Source: Cunninghamia lanceolata
Lineage: Eukaryota; Streptophyta; Pinopsida; Cupressales; Cupressaceae
DNA length: 64,000 nt
Direction: 5' to 3'
NCBI GenBank assembly: GCA_027924645.1
Contig: BSBN01000829.1
Location: 2,542,001-2,606,000 of the forward strand
The position numbers were made by a program, and so were the translations under genes. Of this stretch, positions 51,201 to 55,870 are shown piece after piece (position 1 is the stretch's first letter; every line of letters starts with the position of its first letter). Below the pieces are notes generated by a model, which was given only the letters and a program-made list of their open reading frames with translations, had not been told where the DNA came from and made no database searches.

Positions 51201-52243
51201 CCTAATCAAGCTTGAACATTTCAAGAATGTGTAAAAAATAAAAAATAAGGAAAAAAACATGTATTTTGTGGGGTATTACAGTGATCTGAAAAATGTCTGT
51301 CCTTATAAAAGTATAGCAAAATAAATGACCATTTTTGGAAAAAAACATCGGAAAGTGTGTCAGAACATTTTATATTTCAACGAAAAAATATCATAAGATT
51401 TAACTCAAAACATTACAATTCATTAGTTTATATCATTGTCAAATTCTTAACAGTTCACAAATTATTTGCTCAAAACATCTATCATTATAAAACTATGACA
51501 AGAGAAATGACCAGTTTTTGAAAAAAAAGATTGGAAAGTGGGTCAATATATTTAATGATTCAACTAAAATATATCATACAATTCCTAACTCAAGCAATTA
51601 AAATTCATTAGTTTATGTCATTGTAAAATTAAAAATAATTCACAAATTATTTGCTCAAAGTTCACTTGTTACTTATCCAAAGTTCATTTTATTGAAGGAA
51701 AATCAAAAAAGGAACCAAAAACAATACTTGATTGCTTGTGATTATTTAATGATGCTAAAAATTGCTAGTTGAACATAAATGCTTAATATCCACATGTTAT
51801 TTATCCAGAGTTTATTTACTGAAGGAAAATTAAAAAGAAAATAGCAATTTGTATTGGAAGTGATGCTATGAAGAGGTTACAAATGTTCATATACCTTGTT
51901 GATAAGACCGTCGTCAATAACAGCACTGCTAATCTTCTTAAATAGCTCGTACAAAGCTTCTACCTCGCTAATACTAACTGCGAAGAATGCACAATCACAA
52001 ACAACAACAATATACTTCACTCATTGTCTAAGGAAATTAAAACTGCAGAAACATTTACATGGCAAGACTTGAACTTTATGATAAAATTTTATTTGATGTT
52101 TTGAGGATCTAAATATAACATGTGCAAGCAAGGGAATACTTACAAACCGTATCCCTTGCTATTTTCCCAGGATCTTCAAGGACCTCGTATTTATGAATAT
52201 TTAATCCACAACACTGTAACAGACCCTCTAGGCAATGCAACAT
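3197..52243 (-). CDS. CBL: Calcineurin B-like calcium sensor, CBL2/CBL3 type; six exons, 3' end outside window
   Basis: CBL proteins are plant EF-hand calcium sensors that bind and activate CIPK kinases; the CBL2/CBL3 group acts at the vacuolar membrane (known of the family). Joined on the minus strand, exons 52243-52144, 51977-51895, 32621-32562, 22502-22394, 8578-8526 and 3277-3197 give 162 in-frame codons. All junctions are GT/AG and phases match (1,0,0,1,0,0). Residues 1-34 are a Cys-containing leader. EF-hand 1 spans about 52-66 ([13 protein letters not shown]), EF-hand 2 about 85-97 ([16 protein letters not shown]) and EF-hand 3 about 121-135 ([13 protein letters not shown]). The fourth EF-hand and the C-terminal FPSF-type tail, about 60 residues, are expected on exons left of base 1. 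No stop, frameshift or missing splice site is seen, so the gene looks intact. Introns are filled with transposons in both orientations. Paralogue assignment to CBL2 or CBL3 is by remembered similarity only. Confidence 0.93.
3665..3964 (-). other. Protein-like reading frame, family not recognised
   Basis: An open minus-strand frame of about 98 codons runs from just after a stop near 3965 to a stop near 3665. Segments such as [20 protein letters not shown] and [14 protein letters not shown] look more protein-like than most frames in this intron. No start, splice sites or known domain can be assigned. It may be a decayed gene or transposon fragment, or chance. Confidence 0.2.
4919..6074. repeat. 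Tandem duplication, two copies of about 575 bp
   Basis: Copy 1 (4919-5490) and copy 2 (5494-6074) start with the same AAAGAATTGAATAACC and end with the same TCAAAGTCCAGTAT. They differ by scattered substitutions and small indels, by eye only a few per cent. No coding content is recognised. High similarity suggests a duplication younger than most repeats in this window. Confidence 0.9.
8526..8578 (-). CDS. CBL: CBL exon 5
   Basis: 53 bases that complete a split Phe codon and then encode [17 protein letters not shown], the EF-hand 3 loop. The acceptor is ATTGCAG and the donor GAG|GTACGG. Phase fits exon 4 (one base carried over) and exon 6 (starts on a full codon). Confidence 0.95.
10007..10270. 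repeat. Diverged tandem duplication, 144-bp period
   Basis: TAAAGAAAGATCGCATG at 10007 and TAAAGAAAGACCACATAG at 10151 start two copies. Both continue with ATCACCTAT, CAACCCA and CTAGCCCTCAGTT in the same order and spacing. They differ at roughly one site in five by eye. A separate 22-bp direct repeat (AAGTTGGTAGTGTTGTACTT) occurs at 10572 and 10606. Confidence 0.75.
13213..13716 (+). pseudogene. LINE reverse transcriptase, C-terminal half
   Basis: The frame shows the RT motifs [20 protein letters not shown] and the catalytic box HFADDSFL (FADD), followed by a thumb-like region. Everything upstream (endonuclease and RT fingers) is missing. Frame is lost after 13716; homology continues in other frames to 14270 (for example [13 protein letters not shown] and [15 protein letters not shown]), so this is a frameshifted pseudogene. 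Confidence 0.9.
14276..14935 (+). pseudogene. LINE C-terminal zinc-binding domain (zf-RVT)
   Basis: 220-codon frame with the zf-RVT pattern of plant LINE ORF2 proteins. It has an aromatic-rich helix ([18 protein letters not shown]) and the metal ligands [17 protein letters not shown], followed by WNWIHDFF. A +1 shift near 14925 moves the C-terminal continuation ([15 protein letters not shown]) into another frame up to about 15170. Confidence 0.9.
15158..15613 (+). pseudogene. LINE ORF2 C-terminal tail
   Basis: The 3' end of the LINE frame is low-complexity, rich in Ser, Pro, Gly and Arg, then [18 protein letters not shown] and a stop at 15611-15613. The 3'UTR follows (15614-15790) and ends in the A-rich tail. 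This GC-rich stretch supports open frames on both strands, which are artefacts of composition. Confidence 0.6.
15908..16114 (+). mobile_element. 207-bp inverted-repeat element enclosing an exon-like ORF
   Basis: Left end AAACAACAAAGCTCTTCAAG (15908-15927) and the reverse complement of the right end (16096-16114) share 16 identical terminal bases and continue with AAG. Between them one plus-strand frame is open from the left repeat to a stop at 16072-16074. This looks like a small non-autonomous DNA transposon that has captured a gene piece. A target-site duplication was not recognised. Confidence 0.5.
15949..16074 (+). pseudogene. Captured exon-like ORF, family not recognised
   Basis: The frame is open from inside the left repeat. 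From its first ATG (15949) it reads [17 protein letters not shown], then [20 protein letters not shown] and a stop. Helix-rich, balanced composition and codon use look like a true protein fragment, unlike the AT-driven frames around it. I do not recognise the parent gene. Confidence 0.35.
16380..16768 (-). repeat. Left arm of large fold-back
   Basis: Read on the minus strand, this stretch matches 19361-19472 followed by 20994-21235 on the plus strand. Shared landmarks are GAGTGCATAATCTGC, CTTTCCATGGTCTGAA, GTGACTCAAGAAAGAAAG, AACCTAGAAAGGC and CAGGATTGATTTCCAATGC. Together with the 5S-derived arrays between them this forms an inverted duplication centred near 17615. Confidence 0.85.
16560..16702 (+). 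repeat. Retroelement-like 3' end with (TTTC)n tail
   Basis: On the plus strand it reads CCCATTGACCTAC, GGTCA, GACATTAATATAATTTCTTTC and a TTTC repeat. Similar tails occur at 22190-22236 and 23985-24055 on the plus strand. The polar simple-repeat end suggests the 3' ends of a short retroelement family (SINE or 5'-truncated LINE); no coding part is seen. Confidence 0.45.
17020..17097 (-). pseudogene. 5S rRNA-derived segment (3' two thirds)
   Basis: On the minus strand AACTCC, an AAG-A-GC-TGCTTGAG box A region, GAGTAGTATTGGGATGGGTGAC and CTCCTGGGAAGT follow in the order and spacing of plant 5S rRNA, from about residue 43 to the end. The 5' third of 5S is absent. The internal control region is largely kept; it is a derived copy, not a functional 5S gene. 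Confidence 0.85.
17138..17376. mobile_element. 239-bp unidentified insertion in the 5S-derived array
   Basis: It interrupts a unit between GGTTCATAAGGCACAAC (17377 side) and GGGGTAGCAAGC (17137 side). About 21 bases present in the other units are missing at this point. No duplication or inverted ends are evident, so this may be a replacement or imprecise insertion. Confidence 0.5.
17697..17778 (+). pseudogene. 5S rRNA-derived segment, best preserved copy
   Basis: AACTCCAAAGTTAAGCGTGC, TTGAG, CAGAGTAGTATTGGGATGGG and TGACCTCCCGAGAAGTCCTG match the 3' part of plant 5S rRNA with few differences. Box A (17705-17719), intermediate element and box C (about 17737-17751) are all readable. A conserved pol III internal promoter within a repeat is the hallmark of Cassandra-type retroelements (known); here I did not find their primer binding site. 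Confidence 0.88.
17915..18595. mobile_element. Solo LTR, 681 bp, TSD TAAAT
   Basis: Ends TGTTAG...CTAACA are inverted. The element is flanked by TAAAT at 17910-17914 and 18596-18600, a perfect 5-bp duplication. It contains GTGTTTACGTGGAGAAACCC, a phrase common in Ty1/copia LTRs, a (C)n-GCT-(G)n palindrome and a (CA)n run near 18400-18450. No internal coding region is present, so it arose by LTR-LTR recombination after insertion into the 5S-derived array. Confidence 0.9.
18747..18828 (+). pseudogene. 5S rRNA-derived segment, degenerate copy
   Basis: GAGTAGTACTGGGATGGCTGACC and CGGGAAGTCTTGATGCTTCACC keep the 5S order. Box A is damaged (GTTAAAAGCGCTTC), so pol III use is unlikely. Confidence 0.85.
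19361..19472 (+). repeat. Right fold-back arm, first part
   Basis: Matches the minus strand of about 16690-16768 (GGATCAAATTTTCTGAGTGC through CAAGAAAGAAAGAAATTATA). 18976-19360, between the 5S-derived array and this arm, has no counterpart on the left side and no recognised content. Confidence 0.8.
19478..20993 (+). mobile_element. Solo LTR, 1,516 bp, TSD AAAGT
   Basis: Starts TGTCC and ends TTACA, flanked by AAAGT at 19473-19477 and 20994-20998. TATA-like GATATAAAAT lies at 19661. The last 330 bases carry several GAATAAGTGGA phrases and TATGCTCTCACCTGGCCCAC, shared in order with the solo LTR at 47160-49256, so both belong to one LTR family with different U3 regions. It interrupts the right fold-back arm. 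Confidence 0.85.
20994..21235 (+). repeat. Right fold-back arm, second part
   Basis: Continues the match to the minus strand of 16380-16610 (AAGTTCTAGGAAGAGAAACC, CACAAAGGGGAAGAACAAAA, AATGATTTCCAATAAGCTC). The arm ends at CTTATTCTATTTCTA. Confidence 0.85.
21274..21309 (-). pseudogene. Short 5S-like box C remnant
   Basis: On the minus strand CCTAGGATGGGTGATCTCAT followed by GGGAAAC resembles the box C region of 5S rRNA with two or three changes. Neighbouring bases do not match the 364-bp units, so this is a separate, older 5S-derived element. Confidence 0.55.
22190..22236 (+). repeat. TTTC-tailed repeat end
   Basis: CCATTGACCTACTTCGGTCA, GACATTAATTTAATTTC and a TTTC run, same family as 16560-16702. 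Only 158 bases from CBL exon 4. Confidence 0.45.
22394..22502 (-). CDS. CBL: CBL exon 4
   Basis: 36 codons plus one base, beginning [18 protein letters not shown] (EF-hand 2) and continuing through [16 protein letters not shown]. The acceptor is CATGTAG and the donor GATT|GTAAGC. The family usually has Asn-Gly where this copy has Glu-Gly in EF-hand 2; the change is conservative in charge and position. Confidence 0.95.
24205..24368 (+). pseudogene. Orphan exon-like ORF with splice sites, family not recognised
   Basis: A plus-strand frame of 54 codons lies between an acceptor (CTTCTATAG) and a donor (ACAG|GTATTATG). It reads [15 protein letters not shown], then [18 protein letters not shown] and [17 protein letters not shown]. 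The composition (many Trp, Phe, His, Arg) is clearly protein-like. It is antisense to the CBL gene and no partner exon was found nearby, so it is either a captured gene fragment or a lone exon of a nested gene. I do not recognise the family. Confidence 0.45.
29959..30061. repeat. Three 34-bp tandem units
   Basis: AACTGACAAATCCCCTCCTT, AACTGGCAAATCCATCCCTC and AGCTGGTAAATTCACCCCCC begin units at 29959, 29993 and 30027. Three further CCTAACTGAA phrases follow at about 30128, 30180 and 30231. Such arrays are frequent in LTRs, but no LTR ends were identified. Confidence 0.6.
32562..32621 (-). CDS. CBL: CBL exon 3
   Basis: Exactly 20 codons ([20 protein letters not shown]). The acceptor is TTTGCAG and the donor AGA|GTATGA. 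This is the linker helix between EF-hands 1 and 2, strongly conserved in the family. It stands alone in noncoding DNA, 19.3 kb from exon 2 and 10.1 kb from exon 4. Confidence 0.95.
34300..35700. repeat. Old direct duplication, about 870-bp offset
   Basis: 34300-34870 and 35170-35670 share, in order, TGTTTAAT/AATGATACTTAG-like leader, AACTATATATACCATCC, TCAATGGAAAC, TCAAGTCAAGCTTGACA, TTTTATGCAAATTCA, TATGCTGCC, CTCCTCCACTCAA and a GCTAGGAGGCT-like end. Many substitutions and indels show great age. Confidence 0.75.
35790..36393 (+). pseudogene. LINE ORF2, left part (split by chromovirus)
   Basis: Plus-strand frames with stops match the linker and RT N-terminus of plant LINEs. [12 protein letters not shown] (KFFH box) is followed by LMENEM and [10 protein letters not shown], then DFVNTSFI and [14 protein letters not shown], the last phrase running across the insertion point. 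The gene continues at 49416 after the 13-kb insertion. Confidence 0.75.
36394..36697 (-). repeat. Chromovirus 3' LTR
   Basis: 304 bp, TGCTACC to CATTACA on the minus strand, preceded by the purine tract AGAGTGGGGGCA (36698-36709). It contains a TATATAGG-type core promoter. It pairs with the split 5' LTR at 46987-49410. Confidence 0.92.
36700..36890 (-). pseudogene. Chromovirus chromodomain
   Basis: [17 protein letters not shown] is the chromodomain core, directed in this retroelement class to histone-modified chromatin for insertion-site choice (known). It lies at the C-terminus of integrase, after [15 protein letters not shown], with no intact frame linking the two. Confidence 0.9.
36900..37310 (-). 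pseudogene. Chromovirus integrase, C-terminal part
   Basis: Shows [20 protein letters not shown] and [12 protein letters not shown], the typical GPF/Y-like module that precedes the chromodomain. It is separated from the catalytic core by the 809-bp inverted-repeat element and carries stops. Confidence 0.9.
37320..38128. mobile_element. 809-bp MITE-like element, TIR ATAGTTTGAAAACTC, TSD about 10 bp
   Basis: Left ATAGTTTGAAAACTC (37320-37334) is the exact reverse complement of the right end (38114-38128). Flanks GATGGTATCC (37310-37319) and GATGGTACCC (38129-38138) match at 9 of 10 positions. This duplication length suits Mutator-like elements. Subterminal DNA is rich in GACTCG/CGAGTC phrases. 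No transposase frame. It splits the chromovirus integrase in the codons for GYH. Confidence 0.85.
38129..38760 (-). pseudogene. Chromovirus integrase, zinc-binding and catalytic parts
   Basis: [18 protein letters not shown] with a downstream CMVC pair forms the HHCC module. [20 protein letters not shown] and [12 protein letters not shown] carry the first two catalytic Asp. The region before the catalytic Glu is shortened: [13 protein letters not shown] follows DFWIDLF directly. A frameshift lies near 38440. Confidence 0.92.
39045..39420 (-). pseudogene. Chromovirus RNase H
   Basis: [19 protein letters not shown] is followed by PVLATPDF, then [20 protein letters not shown] and [20 protein letters not shown]. 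The first catalytic Asp is in VECDA. It begins abruptly at 39418-39425, where the 3.9-kb insertion ends. Confidence 0.92.
39418..43332 (-). mobile_element. 3.9-kb LTR-like insertion between RT and RNase H
   Basis: On the minus strand the segment starts TGTTGTGACCAAATCACAC and ends GAAAAACA, so the ends are TGTT...AACA as in LTRs. A TATA box (CTATATAAAGG) lies at 40247-40259. No coding domain is seen in 3.9 kb, which fits a very long solo LTR. Flanking 5-bp duplications do not match, so ends are tentative. The presumed U3 region carries the GGCGC motif array. Confidence 0.5.
41205..42965. repeat. Array of more than 30 dispersed GGCGC/GCGCC motifs
   Basis: Short motifs of the type AAGGCGCC, CTAGGCGC and GCGCCTAAA recur about every 50 bp in both orientations within otherwise AT-rich DNA. 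Longer repeated phrases include GCGCCTAAAATCCTTG (42231, 42716, also 41903 with a small change), GGCGCCATTTGAGG (41729, 41876) and GGCGCTCATTGAGG/TTTAGG. Spacers are mostly unrelated, so it is not a simple tandem repeat. Confidence 0.85.
43335..44184 (-). pseudogene. Chromovirus reverse transcriptase
   Basis: Runs from [20 protein letters not shown] through [18 protein letters not shown] and [18 protein letters not shown] to the catalytic [10 protein letters not shown] (43618-43668). It then decays with stops towards LIDLLKKGF at the insertion point. The catalytic FDD is kept although the frame is broken. Confidence 0.92.
44330..44690 (-). pseudogene. Chromovirus protease
   Basis: [20 protein letters not shown] (about 44633-44674) is the retropepsin active-site region. 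The invariant Gly of D-S/T-G is replaced by Arg, which is expected to inactivate it. Stops occur downstream. Confidence 0.8.
44840..45857 (-). pseudogene. Chromovirus gag
   Basis: The start region lies near 45857 ([11 protein letters not shown]), with an acidic helical segment, then a capsid-type core ([40 protein letters not shown]) and a zinc-knuckle remnant [12 protein letters not shown] whose last Cys is lost. The frame changes twice, so gag is not translatable as one product. Confidence 0.88.
45890..46555 (+). mobile_element. Inserted segment with hammerhead ribozyme, possibly a Penelope-like element end
   Basis: This T-rich plus-strand segment lies between the gag start and the chromovirus leader repeats and has no counterpart in chromoviruses. 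Its right part holds a hammerhead ribozyme followed by an A-rich stretch. Penelope-like elements, present in conifers as Dryads, carry such ribozymes in their terminal repeats (known). No RT or GIY-YIG frame is visible, so it would be a truncated copy. Borders are approximate. Confidence 0.45.
46407..46449 (+). ncRNA. Hammerhead ribozyme motif
   Basis: Stem I is CATC (46407-46410) with GATG (46446-46449). The core CTGATGA is at 46411-46417. Stem II is GGATCAC/GTGATCC (46419-46425 and 46431-46437) with loop GGAGT. Core GAAA follows, then a minimal stem III (CG/ACGT type) and GTC just before stem I, the expected cleavage site. All invariant core bases are present and stem II has seven perfect pairs. 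One extra T sits between CTGATGA and stem II. The short stem III is the form seen in Penelope-like retroelement ribozymes. Confidence 0.8.
46601..46885 (-). repeat. Tandem duplication in chromovirus leader, 145-bp period
   Basis: Two copies (46601-46745 and 46746-46885) share CTCCAAATGACCTCAAATCT, AGACTATAG and TCCTTGATCAACCCTCCA. They lie in the untranslated region between primer binding site and gag. Confidence 0.85.
46973..46984 (-). other. Chromovirus primer binding site (initiator Met tRNA)
   Basis: TGGTATCAGAAC on the minus strand, two bases after the end of the 5' LTR. It differs by one base from the usual TGGTATCAGAGC complementary to initiator tRNA-Met. Confidence 0.9.
46987..49410 (-). 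repeat. Chromovirus 5' LTR, split by a solo LTR
   Basis: 46987-47154 and 49262-49410 together match the 304-bp 3' LTR, with shared phrases such as GCACAA, AATATAATAGGAAATAT, CTTATGCCTTG and TTAAGGGTTATGCTAGCCAC. The 2.1-kb insertion sits at its TATATATA tract. Differences from the 3' LTR are numerous. Confidence 0.92.
47160..49256 (+). mobile_element. Solo LTR, about 2.1 kb, inserted in chromovirus 5' LTR
   Basis: Ends TGTAC...TTACA. TATAT is found at 47150-47154 and 49257-49261; five extra bases (TATAA) before TGTAC leave the exact left end open. TATA box CCTATATAAAGAGG at 47732. The 3' part shares GAATAAGTGGA, TATGCTCTCACCT and the final AAAAAA-TTGGGGT-TTACA layout with the solo LTR at 19478-20993. 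Confidence 0.85.
49416..49700 (+). pseudogene. LINE ORF2, right part (split by chromovirus)
   Basis: Joined to 36393, the frame reads through the duplicated AGCGT as [18 protein letters not shown], then LITAWEG, GLINLVK and [18 protein letters not shown]. These are RT motifs of plant L1-type LINEs (family KIDFEKAYDRVEW). Homology ends near 49700 and several stops are present. A related RT piece ([16 protein letters not shown]) recurs at 50545-50630. Confidence 0.8.
49745..50950 (+). repeat. Diverged direct repeats around GTTACGTCTCA...CTACAGAGACCTAAA
   Basis: The phrase set GGTT-GTCT-A-TC-CA-TTCTACAGA, ACCTAAACTTTAGAGGGCAT and CACCATAT-ATAC occurs at about 49755, 50690 and 50800. It occurs again at 35035-35200, left of the chromovirus. 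All are on the same strand. The first two are preceded by LINE RT remnants, suggesting a segmental duplication. Confidence 0.7.
51895..51977 (-). CDS. CBL: CBL exon 2
   Basis: 83 bases: two bases completing Phe34, then 27 codons starting [17 protein letters not shown] and ending DDGLINK. The acceptor is TTCGCAG and the donor AAG|GTATAT. It contains the first part of the unusual 14-residue EF-hand 1 typical of CBLs. It is separated from exon 1 by only 166 bases, the one short intron of the gene. Confidence 0.95.
52144..52243 (-). CDS. CBL: CBL exon 1 (start codon exon)
   Basis: This exon has 33 codons plus one base. It begins [13 protein letters not shown] and ends with [12 protein letters not shown] before the donor GT at 52143-52142. 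The start is chosen because an in-frame TGA lies 15 bases upstream in the same exon and the leader matches the length and Cys pattern of CBL2/CBL3. Cys4, Cys11 and Cys12 are candidate S-acylation sites; the family uses N-terminal S-acylation for tonoplast binding. There is no Gly2, so N-myristoylation as in CBL1/CBL9 is not expected. Confidence 0.9.
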
Positions 52244-52274
52244 GATATTTCCAACTCGTCATCACACTCCATAC
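52244..52274 (-). other. 5'UTR part of CBL start exon, with two overlapping upstream ATGs
   Basis: A good acceptor (TTATTGCAG) ends at 52275, leaving 31 bases of leader before the start codon. The leader carries ATGs at 52272 and 52262. Both are out of frame with the CBL start. They open short frames of 14 and 23 codons that run past the main ATG and stop at 52228 and 52191. This would matter only if the acceptor is really used; no transcript data are visible here. Confidence 0.6.
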
Positions 52275-52949
52275 CTGCAATAAGAAATAAACTAAAGTTA
52301 CTCCATATCCATCCGACTAAAATAATCACCAATAAATAGGATTAAGGAAGATTTCCAATCATATACAACGCTAAATGAATGTGTGACAACGATACAACAT
52401 ACAAATATCCTGCTAGAAGAATGTAATAGATAATTCATGCCTATGTAACATTAAGAAATTCACAATGCGAGCAAACATGTTTAATTTTGGCTAACAAACA
52501 CCTAGCAATATACTTAGGCAAAGATGGAGGTCAAGAGGAGAGGAGCTCAAACCTTCTCCCTCTTGATGAATTTTTCGACATTGTTTAGTCAGCAGGTCTC
52601 AAACCATTAGTGTGTCTAACCCTGTATTTTTGCATAAGTATTTTGCATTTTACAACAACCATTTCGGGCTTGATCTTCCCTTTTGTGAGCTCTCTCTATT
52701 GTTTATTAATTGATGAGTGCAAGACAGTGAAAAATAGAAAAGAGATAATTAACTTCATTTATATCATGATGTTTTACTAAGTTTGAAAGCAACCAATTTG
52801 TAACCAGAGAAAAACTAACCCATTTCTAAGAATGGGTTAAATATATAATTTGTGACTATCATGAAACACCTAATTTGAAACTCTATTGTACTATACTTAG
52901 GAGTATTATATTTAAATTCTATTACCCTCCCATAAGTCATAATAATGCT

Positions 52950-54870
52950 TGTCAATGAATTCGACAACTTAATCAGTTCCAAAGGGCTTCACTAAGATTG
53001 TCATATGTTTCCTCTTAAGCTGCACAATATGGCAACTCAATTTCTCCACTACCAACAAACCACTGATGTAATAATGGTTTCCTTCAACCTGTCTTGTGCA
53101 TGTACAAAATCCCCAAGTTATTACCTGATTTGAGTACACCTTTATAACAAAAATTAATAGTAATTGCATTATTTTGTGCCACCTATTTATCTGCAAGCAA
53201 TTATCTTAAACCGTGCTGCTTTTCTAACTGTAACAACAGCTTCTTTATTCCTTTCTGTGAAAAAAAGAGCAATTGTTTGCCATTTTTTGCTAGACTGTTA
53301 AAAAATCCTATTCCCAAGCTAAAATCATATCCAGTTGTAAATTTTCTCTCATCTGCAGATCCTGCCCAATCAGCATAAGCAAATCCAAGATGAAAAACAT
53401 CAGTTATGTCTTGGCATTGCCATAATCTACTGTACCCTGCACATACTTCAAGAAACATTTGTTGCCGTCCAATGGTTAATTCTAGATTTGTTCATGGACT
53501 AGCATTATAACTAACAACAAAACTAAGATCAGTGCTTTTGCCTGTAAGATATACCAGGCTATCTACCAACTTATAAAAAAGATCAACTCATCCACATGTC
53601 CCGAGTAACCATCAGCTAATAATTTCATCCCAACTTCTGTAGTAGTATAGACATATTTGCAAGTACTCATATGCAATTTTTCTAATAAAAAATTCACATA
53701 TTTCATTTCCAAAACAAAAATCCCATCATTAGACAGCCAATATTCCACCACAGGCAATTGTGTGGGAGACATAAATCTATGATTTCAAAAATGAAGCACA
53801 AATCTGCTTTCTTACCTATTGACTTGTATCAATCTCATTACATATGAGGATTAAATGTCCACATATGATAAGAATAATGATATCATCATCACTACTTTTG
53901 ACATATAGATGTAGGTTGAAAGAGCTGCTTCTAAATCCAAATCGAGTAAGATAATGAAATTTCATATACTAGACATTCAAGACTCTCTTGACCTAGAATA
54001 AACCCTGATGGCTGATACTTATACACCTCTTCCTCCAAGTCTTCATAAAGAAATATGCTCTTTACATCTATCTCATAAACATTCAACCCAAAATGTGATG
54101 CATGATCAGAAACAACCAGACTACTACCATCTCTATTGTTCGAGAAAAGGTTTGTTTATAGTTTATGCCATCTTGTTACCACTTGTCACCAACCTTCACT
54201 CTTATCTAAAGATCCATCAACTTTTCACTTTGATTTATATACCCGTTTACTCCCAATGGGCTTCTTTCTAGGTGGTAACTTTGTAAGAATCCATGCCTTG
54301 TTATTTAAGAGGGAATCATACTCAACATGCATAGCCTTTTCACATCCTTTTCAACCCTTTGCTTCATCATACAATTTAGGATTAAATGAACATGTAATGT
54401 CAGCCATCACGCAAAGTTACTATATGTTTGATTATCATCAAAATTGTGTGTTTCACCTAACTTCTTGCATTGTAGACAGAAAAACATTGTCATTCTCATC
54501 AATATCTCTACTGATTGTCACTTGTTATTTGTAAAGATGTCTACCATCCTATGTGCCATAGAACTATATCCAGCAAACATCATCTTCTGACATTGGGAGT
54601 CTAATTTGCTTCTTTTATCTTCTGGAACCAGAACATAGGTAGTATGACTTAGCTTTGCTTCACATGCTTCATCAGGTGTAATGCTTTTAAGTGAATTAGA
54701 AGAGCTTCTGTTGAATAGATAAACTACAACATGGACTACTTCAGCCCTTTTATTTCTTTGGAACTACCTTTCCTGTAAACATGCTTCTTACTATCTCTGT
54801 AATAGTTCTATTTCTCCCATCCACCGCACTATTTTCCCAAGGTGCAGTCCGTGTTATTTTACTCCTTCCC
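52950..54870 (-). mobile_element. Ty1/copia pol fragment
   Basis: On the minus strand integrase remnants (NRTITEIVRSMFTGKVVPKK, LFNRSSSN, DEACEAKLSH) precede RT (DSLLNNKAWILTKLPPRKKP, MDVKSAFL-like and EEVYKYQPSGFILG), then WLSNDGIFVLEMKYVNFLLE and RNase H (ADWAGSADERKFTTGYDFSL). The RT box YVDD is changed to a CGHL-like sequence near 53845 and many stops are present, so it is dead. Same strand as CBL, inside the inferred 5'UTR intron. Its LTRs were not found. Confidence 0.9.
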
Positions 54871-55559
54871 TTTGGCAAAAACAGCTAAGTCCAGGAAGTG
54901 AAATCAACCCCCTTGTAATTTCTCTTTCTAAAGTTATGTAGAACAAATATGAAAGGAGTGACATAGATTAACCCATGAGGAAAATGCTAATGCCAAATCT
55001 CTAAAGCTACAAGAACTCTTAGAAAGCCTGCAAGAAGCAAAAGCATAAAATTTCAAAGTTGCAGCAGTTTTCCACTTCAGCAGCGTCATCTCTAACTCAA
55101 TTTTGCAGGATTTGTAGAAGTAGCAGCCCCTTGACCTTTGGCAGGATTACGCCTTGAGCACCCATGTTTAGTGGACTTGAGTTTATGAATGCAATTGATG
55201 TCCATTTCAATCACACCAATTTACAGCAGGCACCACCAAGCCTCCACCTTCACACACAGAGACTGATGCTAAGAGTTTACTTCCACATTCATTTGTTGGA
55301 TGGAACAGCCTAATGTACATTTCATTTTGCACATAGCAATATAACAATTCCATTATTCATTCTGCAGTTCCATTTCCTCTGAACTGTTTTACTGATTTAT
55401 AGTCATTACAAGTTGCAGAATAGTTATGGCTGGCATTGTTATTCTTTCATTCGTTGCAGACTTGAGACATGAGCAGGTTGTTAGCAGATCATGTGAAATG
55501 TTTGTATTTAATAAGTTGCTTGGAGATGTAAATACATTGCTTGTCACACTATAACTCAT

Positions 55560-55870
55560 TCCAGCATTCCACATGAGATTTTCAAAATTTAAACCCAGAG
55601 AAGCAGCAATTATAAAAAGTTCCGAGCATAAATGCAAATGGTAGAGTGGCAATGCTTGGGCTACAATTATCGCAAGAGGCTGGTTACGGATCGTGTGTAA
55701 TGTTTAAATGTAAAAAGTTGCTTGCTCTATAACTCATCCAAGCACTTCCAATAGGACTTCCAAAATCTTCATTCAGAGAAGCAGCAGCTATAGAAGTTCC
55801 AAGTACACCCACAAATGATGAAGCAGCAATGTTTGGGCTACGATTGCCCCAAGATATGCCAAACAAATTT
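55560..55870 (-). repeat. Diverged tandem repeat, about 178-bp period
   Basis: GTAGCCCAAACATTGC (ending at 55828 on the minus strand) and GTAGCCCAAGCATTGC (ending at 55650) head two copies. They share GAAGCAGCA/GCTGCTTCTCTG, TGGAA-TGCTTGGATGAGTTAT and a CATTACACACGATC-like end. Open minus-strand frames here are not conserved between copies. Confidence 0.6.

Larger units (their letters stand above)
32622..51894 (-). other. CBL intron 2
   Basis: 19,273 bases. 32622-34250 has no recognised content. 34300-35700 is an old direct duplication, 35790-36393 and 49416-49700 the two halves of a LINE, 36394-49410 the chromovirus nest, and 49745-50950 diverged repeats. 50950-51894 is AT-rich with no genes. 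Confidence 0.9.

Noticed and set aside
54136..54534. 132-codon plus-strand ORF
   Set aside because: Opposite strand of the copia integrase/RT remnant.
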